Shown here: one piece after another, positions 24,179 through 37,667 of the stretch | Position numbering within the stretch: position 1 is the first letter of the stretch | Layout: every line of letters starts with the position of its first letter | Notes under the pieces: generated by a model | What the model saw: the letters and a program-made list of their open reading frames with translations, nothing else | What the model was told of the DNA's origin: nothing | Databases searched by the model: none | Made by a program: the position numbers and the translations under genes | Assembly: GCA_019614645.1 (NCBI GenBank) | Contig: JABWDB010000001.1 | Location: 24,731,501 to 24,795,500 of the forward strand | DNA from: Stratiolaelaps scimitus | Lineage: Eukaryota; Arthropoda; Arachnida; Mesostigmata; Laelapidae | Length of the DNA stretch: 64,000 bases | Direction: 5' to 3'

Positions 24179-27100
24179 GGGAATGAATCGATGGGAGATA
24201 CCGTTTCAACACAACAACCTTCTCAGTGACTTAATTCTTCCGCCTCGTGATCGTGAGAGCGGGCATTTTCGAATTGGTCCATTTATGTCTTAGCAGACGA
24301 ACGAGAACAATTTTTCAATTTGGCATTGTCAGTTTTGCGGCATACGAATGCACACATCGAAGTGACCCTCAAACTAGCTGATGGGTGGATAATGCGTGAT
24401 TTTAGCCAATTAGTAAATAGTGCCTGCCTTCGTCTATCGATACGCGGTACTGGGAATTTACCTGATTTGCTCTACCCGGAGGAGAACTACTATTAAATCG
24501 TCTCCATCTCGATTACATCTCAAGCTGAGTAGACAAGGGATAATCTTTAATAAATGTAGAGTCTATATAAATACATATATATATATCAGTTCTCGCCACT
24601 AGCTGGTGGACATATCAGTTTGACTAGACCCGCTTAAAGTAAGGCGCGTAGAGGCCAACGATACTCGCAAAGCACGAGTGACTCTATAATACAAATCAAC
24701 GATAGCAACCCAGACGCAAAATTCAATGCATGTGGAAGGAGCACCAGGCAGGATCCTGGTGAGCTAGATCACGTTAGACTTCGCACTGTGACCACTACAT
24801 GCGTGGTAGCATCACTGCCCGAAATAGAGCATATATATACCGTCACAGATTGCTCGAATTTGAGTGGCTTTGAGGCGAGCTTTGGACCAAGTCGATTCGA
24901 CCCGGATCGTTCCACGGTGGAGAAAGTGATTGGTCGTCGATCGACGCCATCCCTAGAAAAATCCCTGATCCAGGTATATACGTTTACGCGGATCGAAGCC
25001 CAATTCGCAAGATAGCAGGTTGGGCGCTATCGCTCGACGCGTAGAAAACAAAGGGAAAAGTTAGAAATGACTGTAATAGGATATATTGATTTCAATGTTC
25101 TGTTATTCCGCAAAGGAGCCGCCACGATCGACTTGTTTATCTAAAGTTCTCTCGTATCATACACTGGATAAACTTCGTTCATTTTGACCTCACTCGTATA
25201 GCATGTGCGCGCGTATCAGCGAGCTCGTATCGCAGAGTTTACAAGAAACAGTAGTACAACACGGTTCGCTTTATCGCAGGTTTCACATGGAGATGAAATC
25301 TGTCGAGGAAATTCTTTCAGCTACGATAGCGATGCTATTATAGAAAGCAGACTCCCGCACAGTGTGTGCAGTCGTTGGCGGATAAAGCCAAAAAGCAAGC
25401 AACGCGACAGTACCCGTCCCACGATTGCTGCAGCACACGTGTCTGTCAAGGTCGTTATTCCCTTGTGACTCCTCTCACCGAAGGTATTGCATATTGTTCG
25501 GCACATCACGCAGTCGTTTACTTGTCAATGTTGTTAGGGACGCTTCACTGAACGCTTTGCACCTTGTCGCCGTCATTAGCTCAGAGTCAAGGAGTATGTG
25601 GGAGGGTCGAATTGAGGTGGAGAGGCTAAGGCACACGGGCACAGCGTTTTCTATGGCGTCTTCCTGTTGACTGTGAAGCCACTCGAACTAGCAAGTGAGG
25701 GATTATTATAGATGGTTTTGTGTGGTCGGAGGGCAGTAGATGGGTGTGAGTCGAGTGCTCGTATCTGATTCCCTGCGCTCTCGATACCAAGCGAGAGCGA
25801 TGCAGACAGTGAGCTTCTGGACGCTATCCGATCATGCTGAGTCGGACGCTTATATGGCGACTGCCGGCTGGAGTCGGCGGATACTCACCGGGAAACGCCA
25901 CCGTACTTACTGACCTCGTAAACGAACCTATACAGTAACATACTCATTCACGTACGACATCGCTCAGATACACGCAGCCATACCCGTCATAGAAGGACAA
26001 ACTGAAACACAGTGGTCCGCCACAGGTGGAGCCCTAAGGACATCCGAAAGGTCCTTCATTCATGTCAAAGCGAGTTGGACCATTGACGAAAAGAGGTCAA
26101 CAACGGGAGTTGCATCTGGCCAGACACGGTCCGAGCCTTCGCCGATCGGGGGCCTTCATAGCTAAACGGAGTAATGCATGGGTGAGGCTGCTAAGAACTT
26201 CCCAGCGATGACAGCAAACGAGACCCTTAACTCTTTCATCCTCTTCGTGGCGTTTCTGCGTTCGTTCGTATGTACACACTTCTGCTGAGTCATCGGGCCG
26301 CTTCGCGTTGGGTGATCCCGCTTGATGCCGTTGAATTGTCGTCATCGAGGCCACAGAACAACCCGGGAACGCGGTTAGCAGCAATGGCGGAAGTCTGTCC
26401 GAACGGGTCGGTTGCCACGAGACACAAACTCGCTGCGAATGGCTCCGATGAAACGGCCGTGAAAGCGCAACGCGAAATGGCGGGACCACCTCAAGCGGCT
26501 TTCTTCCCTCGACGTCGTTCTTCAGCATCGAAGCATCCCGCAGTGGCCGAGGGGGCGCGGCTCAACAGAGCTTGAAACAGCGATGTATGTAACGGCGCTG
26601 CTGGCCATTGCACAAAAAGGAACTCTCCGCTGTTGCGTATTTATTGCTTGAGTCCCTCCGAAAAGCTACAAACAGACAGAACGTGACCCATCAAGGGAGG
26701 CGCTCGGGAGACAATGCAAAATGCAAAAGGTCGATACAACTGGGACCAAATATCGATAATAGCGTAAATAGCCGTGCTGATAACGGCCCAAGCCGCGACG
26801 ACAGCAAAAATAACTAACCATGATGTCCGTTCGCGTCCATTATCTCAGCCCGCACTGGTGTGTGAGCAGTCAGCGTGAGGGCTTTTCGTATTGATTAAAC
26901 TCGTGCCGGCAGGGGCACAGTGCAGCTAGTTTTGATAATGTGCCATTGATTACTGTGTATGTACGCAAACCATAGCAAACGATATATGTGTGGTCACACG
27001 CAGCCGTCATTTTGGCATGTCAACTGCAGACAGCGAATGAAATCGTTATTAAACTGTAACCATTTTTGTGCACTCCCTCGAAACTGCCCGCATTGAGCGG

Positions 27101-27760
27101 ATAAATAATTGATTATTTCCCTTCAAGGGAAGTGTTTTTGTATTGTAATTAAAATTTAACAAATTAGTTAAAAGCGTTTTTACACATGGCAGTTTGTAAA
27201 AGAATCCTATCCATACATGGTGCTGTACAGAAGAATCATGTTGTTAAAATTTACTTGTACTTTTACTGCACTATGTTCCTTCTCTGTAGTGCTCCGGTAT
27301 AATCATTCCGTATATGTGTGCAGCGCTAATGATCGTTACTCGGTGCACTCCTCGGGATTCGCATTAAATCGAGAGTAGTCGGCGTCAGAGGTTACAACGA
27401 GGAATTGCTCCGTACATCGACATCCACACAAAGGCTGAGGTGTGGCCATCAATCAACGATGAGTCTGTCGATCAGGCTGATTGGAATCAGTTCACATAAT
27501 GTCTGAGGGACAGCCCTTGCAGGCGGAATTGTCCGATTGTGAGCTCCCGAACGTTCAGCTCTGCATGGTGAACGCCAGACGGGGTCTGGGACAAACCTGA
27601 ACGATTTGTGGTGATTCGAAGCCACAAGGTATCACGAAAAAACCGTGTGTGAAGTTGGGCCAATGTCTGGTTGCACGCTAAGCCTTTATCTGGGATGTAG
27701 TAGAAACACAATCTAACCAACGATCCGCCTATCCATATATATCAAAGTATTTGCGTTTCA

Positions 27761-27782
27761 TATATATATATATATATATATG
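27761..27782 (+). repeat. (TA)n microsatellite
   Basis: Uninterrupted TA repeat. Confidence 0.95.
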
Positions 27783-28384
27783 TGCATATAGTGTTGTAGC
27801 TAGTCGCTTGTTGATATCCCGATATTGTTGTGCATTGAAGTTTTATGTAGTTTGATTCCGTTTTTATGGCTTAATAATACATTTGTTTTGTTGCAACTTA
27901 AATTAATAATAATATATACACATGTTCAACGGAGACTCAATAGTACCCCGCAGCTTAAGCTCCTTGAGGACAGATTTCAATCAGACTAAATCGCGTATCG
28001 ATTCCCGTTCAGTGTTTACATGCTGGGTTGACTAACCCAGATTCGGACACCGCCCAATGAATCCCGAGCCCAGAAGCGGCTTGTTTTACCCCGCCTCGCG
28101 CCTTCGGCACATTACCTGAGATTCGTTACTTATTCGATATTTTATAAATTATCGTATTTATTATTATTATTATCGTAGTCCGAAGTGGAAACCTTCGCAT
28201 TGACACAAATGAACTCACCAAATGCGTATGCAGATTTTTAGACACGAGCTCACTAATGGGTATGTTTCCTACACAGCGGCGGTGGACATACCACTATAAG
28301 ACTTGAGAGAAAATCACAGTCTTACGTACTTCTACGCTGTCATCATAACGAGCCACCATCACAGAGGGGAATGAACTTAGAGGC

Positions 28385-28492
28385 ATAGGCTGGTGATACT
28401 GTTGAACGTGGCGTAGTCCGAACACGTCGCCCCAAGCCATGAGTCACAGCAATGCCGTACCACTAAGCCACCTCACACACGGAGACATCCGG
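28385..28492 (-). mobile_element. tRNA-like SINE head (diverged)
   Basis: Minus strand: GTGAGGTGGCTTAGTGGTAC contains a perfect A box (TGGCTTAGTGG). The B box is degenerate (GTGTTCGGACTACGCC). A following CTGTT/GTTCAACAG-like part weakly recalls the 2-kb SINE. Partial support only. Confidence 0.4.
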
Positions 28493-29692
28493 CGGGAAGA
28501 ACCACTATACCCGCACTCTTTTCCACAACACTGATCCGACCTAATTCGCAACACGCTCATGAGGCTTTCACATGTATCTTTGTACCGTAAGTATATTAGA
28601 ACTACCAGCAGCTTTTGAGTACTGCGCCAGCTGTGTCATCCCTGTGATCTCAAATGTTTGAACACCGTATGCTGTATATAAGATTTGTGCCAATCGGAAC
28701 ATACCCGTGTGTTTCAGCCAATTATCCCATCGTACATGTGTTAGTTTACATTTGCCGGCGTTCGGGTTTCCACTTGATTCGCTGTCGTTGAGGAAGTCAC
28801 GTTGTGACCTTAACACCGAGGAGTTCTTAAAATGGTAAGAAAAACCTTGTAGTCGAGCGGCAGAACTTTGCGAAATGAAAGAGACCTCTCCAGACAAAAA
28901 TCTGTCGATGAATACGTCGAGGAATTGTCTATTTTTTTCTTCTGCCTAAGGTGGGTTATGTTGTATGCCAAATGTTATAAAAAATCTATTCTATTAAATG
29001 GCATATGCCACGTACCGGTACTTGAAGTTGCTCTCGAATCGCTTTCAAATTTGATACATGCCTGCCGGAGCTGACACCTGGATCAGGCAGATGTTCACTC
29101 GGAAGGTGTTTTCTCACAGGAGATCGTATTGATTTTGTGGACCATGCTCTTTTGAACCAATATTATCAAAGGGCGCGTTCTAAATATATCTAGACTTTCT
29201 CATTATGGCGGCTGTTTAGACGGCACGTCCAGGAAACGAAGAAAATTTCACGTGCGAATAAATGGATTACGGCTCAGAATATTGATTCAGGTTAAATTAA
29301 AAGGTCAACGTAAAATCAGACCCTAAAACCAGATCTTAGTAGGTGGGGCCGATGACTTAAAATTATGTCACCCCAAGCTTAAGCGTCGCAAAACACATGC
29401 GCAACGAGGAGGCCTGTCAGCAGGTCTTTTTATAAAAGGATCATTAATGCAGAACCCCGCCTCAGAGCTCTATATGGCAGTCAGTCTTACAGCAAATGCG
29501 CTATGAATGAATTCCCTATCACCCACAATACACTGCGACGCTGTTTCACAGTTTAATCTAAATGGAAAGAAGAAACTTTAAGCAAAGGGTATGGTGAATT
29601 CACACTCATCAGGAATTCATTTGAGCTGGTTGGTATCATATTGATATGAGCCAGCAGTACTGCATGTTGCGTCTTGCACACACAGCGGAAGT

Positions 29693-29756
29693 CCAAGTAC
29701 CAGGACAAAAGAGGTACTTGGCCTTTCACCGAGTCCTACTTGGATTCGGTGAAAGG
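29693..29756 (+). other. Two consecutive stem-loops
   Basis: First stem: 9 bp (CCAAGTACC with GGTACTTGG), 11-nt loop, 29693-29721. Second stem: 15 bp with one G-T pair (CCTTTCACCGAGTCC with GGATTCGGTGAAAGG), 5-nt loop, 29722-29756. The two abut without a gap. A structured RNA is possible but no known family is recognised. Confidence 0.75.
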
Positions 29757-30703
29757 GGGCATGCAAAGTGACGACGTCAAGGGAGTTAAAAGTTGTTTCC
29801 CCAAATCGACATTAACCCAAGGAAACGAAGGATACGGGGGTATCGCATCCACTTCCAAGGGGCCACACCCCGAGACTCCGCCCGCCCCTCGTATGCGCGA
29901 GGAGAAGCTGACTACAACAGCGGCCAGGCTATGCGGTTGAGAGCCCGCGATTTGTCGATGGGTTTTTGGTTAAATCCTCTGTGTGATGGCTTGTGACGGT
30001 TGCAGGACTGCCGATCTCCAGAGACAATAATCCTTGTGCTGGAGAACTGCCCGATACGAGCGGCGAGCGAAGCAGGACAGGCTTCGTACGGAGGTGGATG
30101 AATGTAGCCTGGTTACTGCCCTCACTAAGTCTTGTACAAGTCCAAAGCCCAGAGTCCACTGAGACACGTCAGCCGTTGCCTCACATAGGATCTGCCTAGA
30201 AGCCTTGACAGGGGCCACGCGATGGGAACCGGTCGATCAATAAAACGAGCGCTGCCGCGCGCCGATCACTGTACTTTAGAGTAAGGAGCTACCAGCTTAC
30301 ACTATCTTTCCCTATCTTGCCCTTCGCACCGCCACCAGCCTGGTGGCCTAGCGAAGGCGAACTATCGCAGCGAGTCGGTAAGCTTCTGCCAGTAGCTTCT
30401 CAGGCTGTGATCGGTGTGGTAGTGGCGGCGGCGGCGGCACTCTGGACTTTTGCAATCCCGACTGACTGAGCCCTGAATACTAATGGCCACCAAGGGCTTC
30501 GAATCCTGGCCGAGTCCGCGGCCTCGCTGTCCGAAGCTATCCACGGCCGTGAACGAACAGCCCCTCACACCACCATGCCCGCTCAGCTGGTTTCTCCTCG
30601 TCGTCCGTGAGGCCTCGCTCATTTGCATTATCTGCGATAACTTCACCACTTCACTCCACACCCCGCAACCCCAGTCCGCAGCAGTAGCCTCCGCCGTCTC
30701 ACC

Positions 30704-30716
30704 CCCCCCCCCCACA
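30704..30716 (+). repeat. Poly(C) run followed by short (CA)n
   Basis: A C-tract of about a dozen bases followed by ACACACA, in a GC-rich stretch. Confidence 0.75.
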
Positions 30717-31851
30717 CACAACGTCACTCTGACTGAGCATACGGTCGACATCCCTCTGTTTCTCACATCCACAGACACGCACGCACACAGCCAGACGGAG
30801 ACACGCGCTCTCTATCTGGCTAACTCCCATTCGAGTCAGGGGAAACGAAACCGTCGTCTTTGTCGTTGAATCGGCTTTGCACCGGCTGGTTACCCCAAAC
30901 GCTTCGAGAGGCTGGCCAGCCAGCCAGCCAGCCGAGCTAAGCTAAACATAGCCTCACAATAATGAACTGGCCACCCCAACAATGCGGCAGTCTGCCCGGC
31001 CCCGTGCATCCACAGCAGCTTGCTTGATATAAAAGATACGTGTAGCTTACAAGGCCCATCGCGGTCAACTTAAAACTTGAGGAGAGGCCGAAGCTAACGT
31101 CAGCGTCAGTCTAGCGAGGTCGGGAGCAAAGAGCGAGGCTGATGTGCGTGTGTCTACAACACGAGGGCATCTTTGGTTGAGTTCACCCGTTCCTCAACTA
31201 CCCCCTGATCATTAGGGCTGCTTTCACCTCTGCTTATCTTGAAGGCGGTGCTTAGAGTGTCTGCTAGACTTACGTTAGTATCTACTTTCTTGGTCCTCGT
31301 TGACCGTTCGAGAACAACGTGATTGCTGTGTTAATGCTTCGTGAGTTTCTTAGAGTATTGCTTGAAGGAGGGAACGGCCAAACAGCAGTGTCGGGCCACC
31401 GGCCCCGGGGGTAAGTCCCATAAGAAAGCTACACCCACGCCGAAAACGAATTCGAGCCCATTTCCGGTGGACGGATTTCTCAATTGTTTTTTTTCCACCA
31501 ACTCCCGTTTCCTGCAGTAACTTCCCGTTGTGGAGCAGCCTTTTCTCTACATGTGAAGAGCTAGCGGCCAAGCTTCGTCATCGAACTTCTTCCCCTCTCA
31601 GCAGCGACGTTCAATCCCTTGAAATGCCTTTGCCACGAATGATGTTGCCTTGTCTGTCTACCATGATGCCGTCCTTCGCTATGCACTATTGCTCCACGCG
31701 GACGACGTTCTGCGCATTTTTACGGAGGATGGAAAGCTCGTGTCTCTGGGAGGCTCAGTAAGTTCGTGATCGCTGCTACAGCCGAATAATCCAGCAAATG
31801 AAGATCAGTTGAACGTCACCTAAACTCATTTGTCAAAACTTATTGATTCCT

Positions 31852-31879
31852 TATCTATCTATCTATCTATCTATCTATC
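31852..31879 (+). repeat. (TATC)7 tetranucleotide repeat
   Basis: Seven perfect TATC (GATA on the other strand) units. Confidence 0.93.
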
Positions 31880-33067
31880 GATATCTTTCTCTCGCGTTAT
31901 GTTCTCTGTTGTCGCCATGGCAGTCCACGTGGGTGAGCTCGACCGCATTCGACCGCAAACCCCTCTTCTGACGGCTGCTCCGTAAGCAACAGGTGGCAGT
32001 CTGGGTGTGGTCTCATCCTCGTTCTGACTGTCGACGCCTCCTCTTTGCCACCGCTTAACTATCCGCGCGTGTCGCCCCGCTCAGCTTTCCACCTCCGCAA
32101 CGGGCGCACGATACAACCGGGTAAAGTGATCATAGCCGGTGACTGTTGTTCACCTTCGGTTGTTTGGCTCAAGTGAGTGAGTCATGAGCCGGGCTGACAG
32201 ACAGCCCGGAGAATTTACATTCTTCATTAGCTCTTTGGCTCACATTCGTCAATGACAGAACGTCCAGATAACTGGCCAACACCCAGATAAGAGTAATTCG
32301 CAATCCACACGCTGATAATGGCTGGAGCTGATTCAGCACAAAATGGTAAAATGGCAATACAAGAGTGGAGCTGCAGCGAGGCGAGCGAACGGGAGTGTCG
32401 TAAGTGCACGTGTTTCCATGGATTCTGCTGAAATTGCCGTCGCAGAGTTTGCACCCCCGAGGGGAGGTCTGCTAGACTCTCTATCTCTCCTTGATTTTGT
32501 TCCCGCCAAGGCTCCTCCAATTTTCTATTGTTAATATGATTAAGAGGGCCCTCAACCGTACAGCTACCAGTAGACTACTGCACACCACTACTGGCTCCGC
32601 GCTGGTTCGCAATGGACGTGCTACAAGCTGGGATATGGCGAAGGAAGGGGCTGTTGTATCGATGTGGTACAGGGTAACCTTGTAACCGCCTCAGCTACAA
32701 GTGAGCTATTGGATGTGGTGTCCGCCCCTACTGCCCGTGTCGTCTTGAGCCGTTGCGGCTTGTAGGTTGGCGCAGGGTGTCGTGAAACAGTCGGCGACGG
32801 CAACCGTTACGGACAACAACTGCTAACGATGTGAACGACGATGACGACGAACACTGGCCAGAGCCATCCCGCAAGCTAAGGCTAACGAAACGAAACGAGC
32901 TTACCACCCCAGAGGAGCTTAAGTCGCGAGCGGCTAAATTAGGGGCAAACTGTCGGGGCGAGCCGTTCACTTGGCACCGCTGGACCGCTGGACCCCGTAC
33001 GACTCTTCCATCCGTCCATCGGCCGCTCTATGCTCGCTGCCCGCTTATTCGCCAGGGGCTTCACTTG

Positions 33068-33085
33068 GCCGCCGCCGCCGCCGCC
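33068..33085 (+). repeat. (GCC)6 trinucleotide repeat
   Basis: Six GCC units followed by ACCACC in the GC-rich 31.9-33.7 kb stretch. Confidence 0.85.
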
Positions 33086-33417
33086 GCCACCACCGCTTCC
33101 GTTCCGACCATCACCGCCTAGCTGGCGTTCGGGAGTTGGCCACCCCCTCGGAGAATCTGTGGGGTCCGTTCGTGTGCTCCCAGTGTATGCCCTCAATGAG
33201 CGAGGAACTGCGTCAGAGCCACACGTCTCGTCATCAGTTCGCCAAAGTCCCCTTACTTCACATGACCGGACCGACTCGGTGGCTCGTCTACAAAGTGCAC
33301 AATTGTGAGACGGGGCTGCTATCTCTCTCTTTCTCTCTCTGTCTATGATGACCGCTACCCCGTTCGGCGCCCGCTGCTAACGTTTGGGGCCGACGGCGCC
33401 GACGCTACTACTTCGAC

Positions 33418-33460
33418 GGCTGCTGCTGCTGCGCCTGATTCTGTGGCAGCAGCAGCAGCC
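33418..33460 (+). repeat. CTG/CAG inverted repeat: 15-bp perfect stem, 13-nt loop
   Basis: GGCTGCTGCTGCTGC at 33418-33432 and its exact complement GCAGCAGCAGCAGCC at 33446-33460 flank GCCTGATTCTGTG. Two short trinucleotide tracts in opposite orientation form a stable hairpin. Confidence 0.93.
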
Positions 33461-33976
33461 CTGTGCCAACTCGGACAGGACCAAAGGAGACGTCTTGGAC
33501 TTTCAAAGGCAGACGTCTGTCGTCGGTCGTGTTAGGCCGCGGGCCAGGATCGGTTCGGCCTGGGCCAGAGAACCGACTACGGCCTACAGGCTGCCACCAC
33601 TGAAACAGATACAAGGAAACATAGCCGAACAGCAGACAACAGGGCTGCGGAACATGACGAATACGACCAGCAGCCAAAGAGGGAGAGTGGAAATAGCACG
33701 AGCAAGCACGAGCTTTGCCCCTATATACATGCTACGTACGAATTACGGGCCAGTGCTACTATTACTACTACTACTAACATCAGTCTACGACCTCTTCTCT
33801 CGGCTTCAGAGCAGAACGACCGGGACAGCGACCTAAGGTCTGCCAAATCAGTCTGTGTGCTCTGCCCTACCCTGCCTTGGACTAGACACGGCACAGGCAA
33901 CGTCATACCAGTCGGTATTTTTTTGGCGCGTGCCAATGGAAGTGAGTTCATCCTAAGAGGAAAGATATGTATGTAT

Positions 33977-33996
33977 GCATGTGTGTGTGTGTGTGT
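33977..33996 (+). repeat. (TG)n microsatellite
   Basis: GTGTGT run preceded by ATGTATGTATGCATG. A similar run is at 49127-49145. Confidence 0.88.
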
Positions 33997-34526
33997 CTTA
34001 TAAAATATGCCAGAAAAGTTACCGTCTAGAAGATGAGACCGCTGAAACGTCAGGATGAGTACTACAGTGCTTTAAGAAATAGATCCAAAAAAATAATGTA
34101 TTCGCCTATTGTCTTCGTTTAAATCATTCGCAGCCTCTGCGCTATGTGGACTTGCCCTTGTGTAGCCCATGATGATTTGATTCTGGTCTAGATTTGCACA
34201 TTTGGCCTATCGCGTCAGAGGCTCTTCCTCTTTGTTTAACAGACGATGCAAATATTCACAGGATGATAAACATTACCACAGGCAAAGTGAAATTGTGTTG
34301 TGTGAAATTGCTTTATAGTGAATGTATGCACAACAAGAGAAACAGTAATATTAATAATAATAATCATAATAACAACGATAAGGAAAGAACGACTAAGCTC
34401 TACCTACATATTAGTAGTAAAGAGCATCCTCTCTATAACACTCTCCATCATGTGTGTCGTCTCGTTCAGCAGTATATCCCGTTAATAAATACATCCAAAT
34501 AGATAAACAGTACGTTCATTTTGCAA

Positions 34527-34530
<4 letters not shown>

Positions 34531-34558
<28 letters not shown>
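34531..34558 (+). repeat. (TA)n microsatellite
   Basis: Uninterrupted TA repeat. Confidence 0.95.
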
Positions 34559-34565
<7 letters not shown>

Positions 34566-35502
34566 GTTTGTTTGTACGCTTTCAACGAAAGCAAAGGTTA
34601 ATGGACATATGGCGACTAGTTAACGGCGGAAAGCAGATTATATCTATCTACTTAAGGGGATTCGACTATAACGGGAATCAGCGATGCGGAAGTGAGTGCC
34701 CAAAGAGGTGATGTGGACCGAAGTATATGTTATGTTGATCTCTTGCTGCTTCACATAAGCAGTGATGATGCGGCTAACAGCGACCGAGGTTTATCGCTAC
34801 CTTACGATAACATGTTCAACGGTTGGGAATACGATGAGCCGACCGTCACGCGACGATATTCGACGCTCATACAACCTTGGTTATGATGCCCCGAACTCTC
34901 GCAGCAAACTTCGCTTGGCGCGGCTGCTGCTGCTGTTTCCAACGGCGCTTTTATATGCGGCTTATGATATCTCGTATGGTCATGATAAGATCGTGCAGTT
35001 TCCTATTACACAATATCGTGATTACCATATTTACTTAACGTGCTTGATATAGTTACGATGATATGATGTCGTGCGTAGAAACGGCGGTCGCCTAGCGATG
35101 TGTCTCGTAAACCAGGTGCAGAAACAGAATTGTAATTTCTCGGAGCAACTAAGCTTCTGTTCTGGTAAATGACATTTTGCCACCCATATATCCAATCATC
35201 AACAAAAGTGCTTCCGAAGAAAACCAACGCATTGAATAGTATAGCGTTGGGTTCAGCTGGGAACCTTAACTGGATGTCACATGGTGACTAATGAAACTAG
35301 AAGTGTCGCATAATTTATGAATGACAAACTCGAGCTTCAATATCTTCTGTGGCATCCAACAAGAGATGCAAGCTGTTACACTATTCGGCTAGAAAAAAGA
35401 CCGTACGTAGTTGGATATCTGCCCATTAGATTCGTTTGTACAGATTATGTTATGCACGCTACTGTTCTGGGAGAGATACGAGGTATTTTTGCATACACAT
35501 TT

Positions 35503-35523
35503 AATATATATATATATATATAT
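35503..35523 (+). repeat. (TA)n microsatellite
   Basis: Uninterrupted TA repeat; a shorter one follows at 35682-35697. Confidence 0.93.
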
Positions 35524-36976
35524 AATTGTGAAGGACGTTCGTTCGAGCCTGATGAATGGACTTGTGACTGTGTTTTTGTGGGATAAACGCTTTCTGTCGT
35601 TGGTCACCAACTGATAAGCTATGAGCCTAAAGTGGGTCTAACATATTAATTACTGTTTCACAACGTAGGCTGTTAAAAATAAATATATATATATATACAT
35701 AATCTATACAGAATCGCTTACGACTCTGGTCGACCGGATTCAAAACCACATAGTGTCTTAACTGTAATAGTGGTCGCGAGTGCCTCTATTTATACCCAGA
35801 GGAATTAACAAACTTATTTATTAAAGTGAATTAAAATGTATTTATTAAATGCGCATTTCTTAATAGCCGCCATTGTGGGAGTGATGCTTAAGGCAATTGT
35901 GAAAAAGAGGCAAATTTTAGTCTCGCCTTCCACGTAGATGATACAGGTGAATCCAAATATTTGATACAATTAATCACGTCGCGGTGACGCGGTTAATCTA
36001 CCCCCAACGGTGGAAGCACGTTCCATTTCGCTCAAAGGCGAGCGTCTCCCTTCAGGCTATCGATACATTTCAAGTTCTATATCACTATTTCCCAAGTACC
36101 TCTGATACGTGCACAAGGTTTGGGAAGAGGGACACTTCTACCTGTTGGGCTGCGATGTCGATAAACGCCACTACTGGTCCTACATGCATTGATGTGTTGA
36201 CGATACAACTAACACGTCTCTCTCTCGTCTGTTCCGTTTTTCGACTGCTTAACGCCGAAGCTAGTGCCGCTGTAAGCAAATCATTTCGGCTCAGGCGAAT
36301 GACGGACTGCTTCGTCCTTAACGAAAAATTCACGGATTTGTTCAAAACCCCGCCGTTGGCGTATCCATATGCCCCACTGAAGGAGGGCAGGTTCGGCGTA
36401 TTCCGATAAGGCTCATCATACGCACAATCTTCTGGCAGAGATAGTACTCGTAGTCGTAGTGATCGTTGTAGCAGGAAAGTTGGGAAGGTTTTGCCTCTAA
36501 TCCTAAGAAAAATGGTCGTCCCAATAGAGGTTTCATGATCTCCTGTCCAGAGAAACCGCCAGTGAGTGTCCCCTCCCGTTGACGGATCGCGTAGATGAAC
36601 AACAGCTCGGAGATACGACACTCACATTATTTATTTATTAATTTATTTATTTAAATGCGGTTTATTACTGGAATGGCAATATTTGCATCACTTTCATAAT
36701 ACATAACAACATAATTGGAGAAACGGCCGCATTTATACACATGTGTCTGTATCACGTAGACTTTCGAAAAGTAAATTTTGCCAATCAGACGATTTCATCT
36801 CAACACACACACAGCATTTTGCTTTATATTCGGAGAAGGTAGAATTTGTTATATTGTCTCCACTGTGCTATCGTTGATTTTTCTTGTATTGTGTCGAGTA
36901 TCAGCTGACGTGGATATGACATCGTTTTCCCAGTTTTTCTAGGCTTTACGAGTCTTCTTCTGAGCGTCTGCTCGAC

Positions 36977-37062
36977 ATTCCCTCTCTCTCTCTCTGTCTC
37001 TCTGTCTCGCCTCCTCTCATCCGCGCACTCTATCTCTCTGTCGGAACGAGAGAGAGAGAGAG
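36977..37062 (+). repeat. (CT)n tract followed by (GA)n tract
   Basis: Pyrimidine run 36980-37040 rich in CT and GTCT, then (GA)n at 37048-37062. The two can pair as an imperfect hairpin. Confidence 0.8.
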
Positions 37063-37667
37063 AGACACGTCTCGACGGTTGACGGCGATAAAGGTCACGC
37101 CAATATCGGTGCCAAGCAATGCCACCGAACGATTAGCACAACAATGGACAACAGAGCGACGCAACTATCTCTACATCATCTCCCGGCCGCACAGTGGCGC
37201 GGCGACGCAACCGAAAGACGGCCCCGGTCGTACGGGGTTGGCCCCTCGCTCCGAGCCGTCATCCGAGTCGACCGCACCCGCGCTTCGGGCTCGGCCAAAG
37301 ACCCGCACATGACAAAACCAGCCGCGGAGCGATTCCAACCATGGACACGCTCACACAAGCAGACCGATCAGCTATCATCTATCGTATGTGGCTTCGAAGA
37401 ACGGGCGAATAAGGCAAACGGGTAGAGAGAAAGATCGTAACAATGCCGCTATAATGGAAGCCGAATAGATCCATTCCCAGGTCTATGCTATAGTAGATAC
37501 ATACACATTGATATTCAATACAAGACACATCTAATAGGTAGATAACACTCGATTTTATATCGTATATACAGGAATCACCAACGATGAAAAGGCGATGTCC
37601 TGTGCTGGCTGTTAGGGGACGGATCGGACGATCTTACTGCCTGATCTTTGTATCACTGCATTCGTAG

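Larger units (their letters stand above)
21775..29690. other. No supported gene
   Basis: The longest chance frame of the window (224 codons, minus strand, 22524-23198) lies here; it has no recognisable domain and mirrors open frames on the other strand. SINE relics at 24.15 and 28.4 kb and (TA)n at 27.8 kb are listed separately. Confidence 0.5.
29760..34525. other. GC-richer stretch with many trinucleotide runs, no supported gene
   Basis: From about 30 to 33.9 kb the composition is richer in G and C, with GCC, CTG, CAG, CCAG and ACT runs. This may be promoter or 5' UTR sequence, but no first exon can be identified. Confidence 0.45.
34560..37660. other. No supported gene
   Basis: AT-rich left part with two (TA)n runs. 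36085-36621 has a 178-codon minus-strand frame containing an acceptor and a donor-like CAG/GTAGAA, but the plus strand is open over the same span, so it is not called. Confidence 0.5.

Noticed and set aside
32170..32215. GGGCTGACAGACAGCCC as a further family B copy
   Set aside because: Only eight bases match the family; it is a local small palindrome.
36085..36621. 178-codon minus-strand frame with donor-like CAG/GTAGAA
   Set aside because: The complementary strand has a 141-codon frame over the same bases and neither shows a known motif. Noted only as a possible exon.
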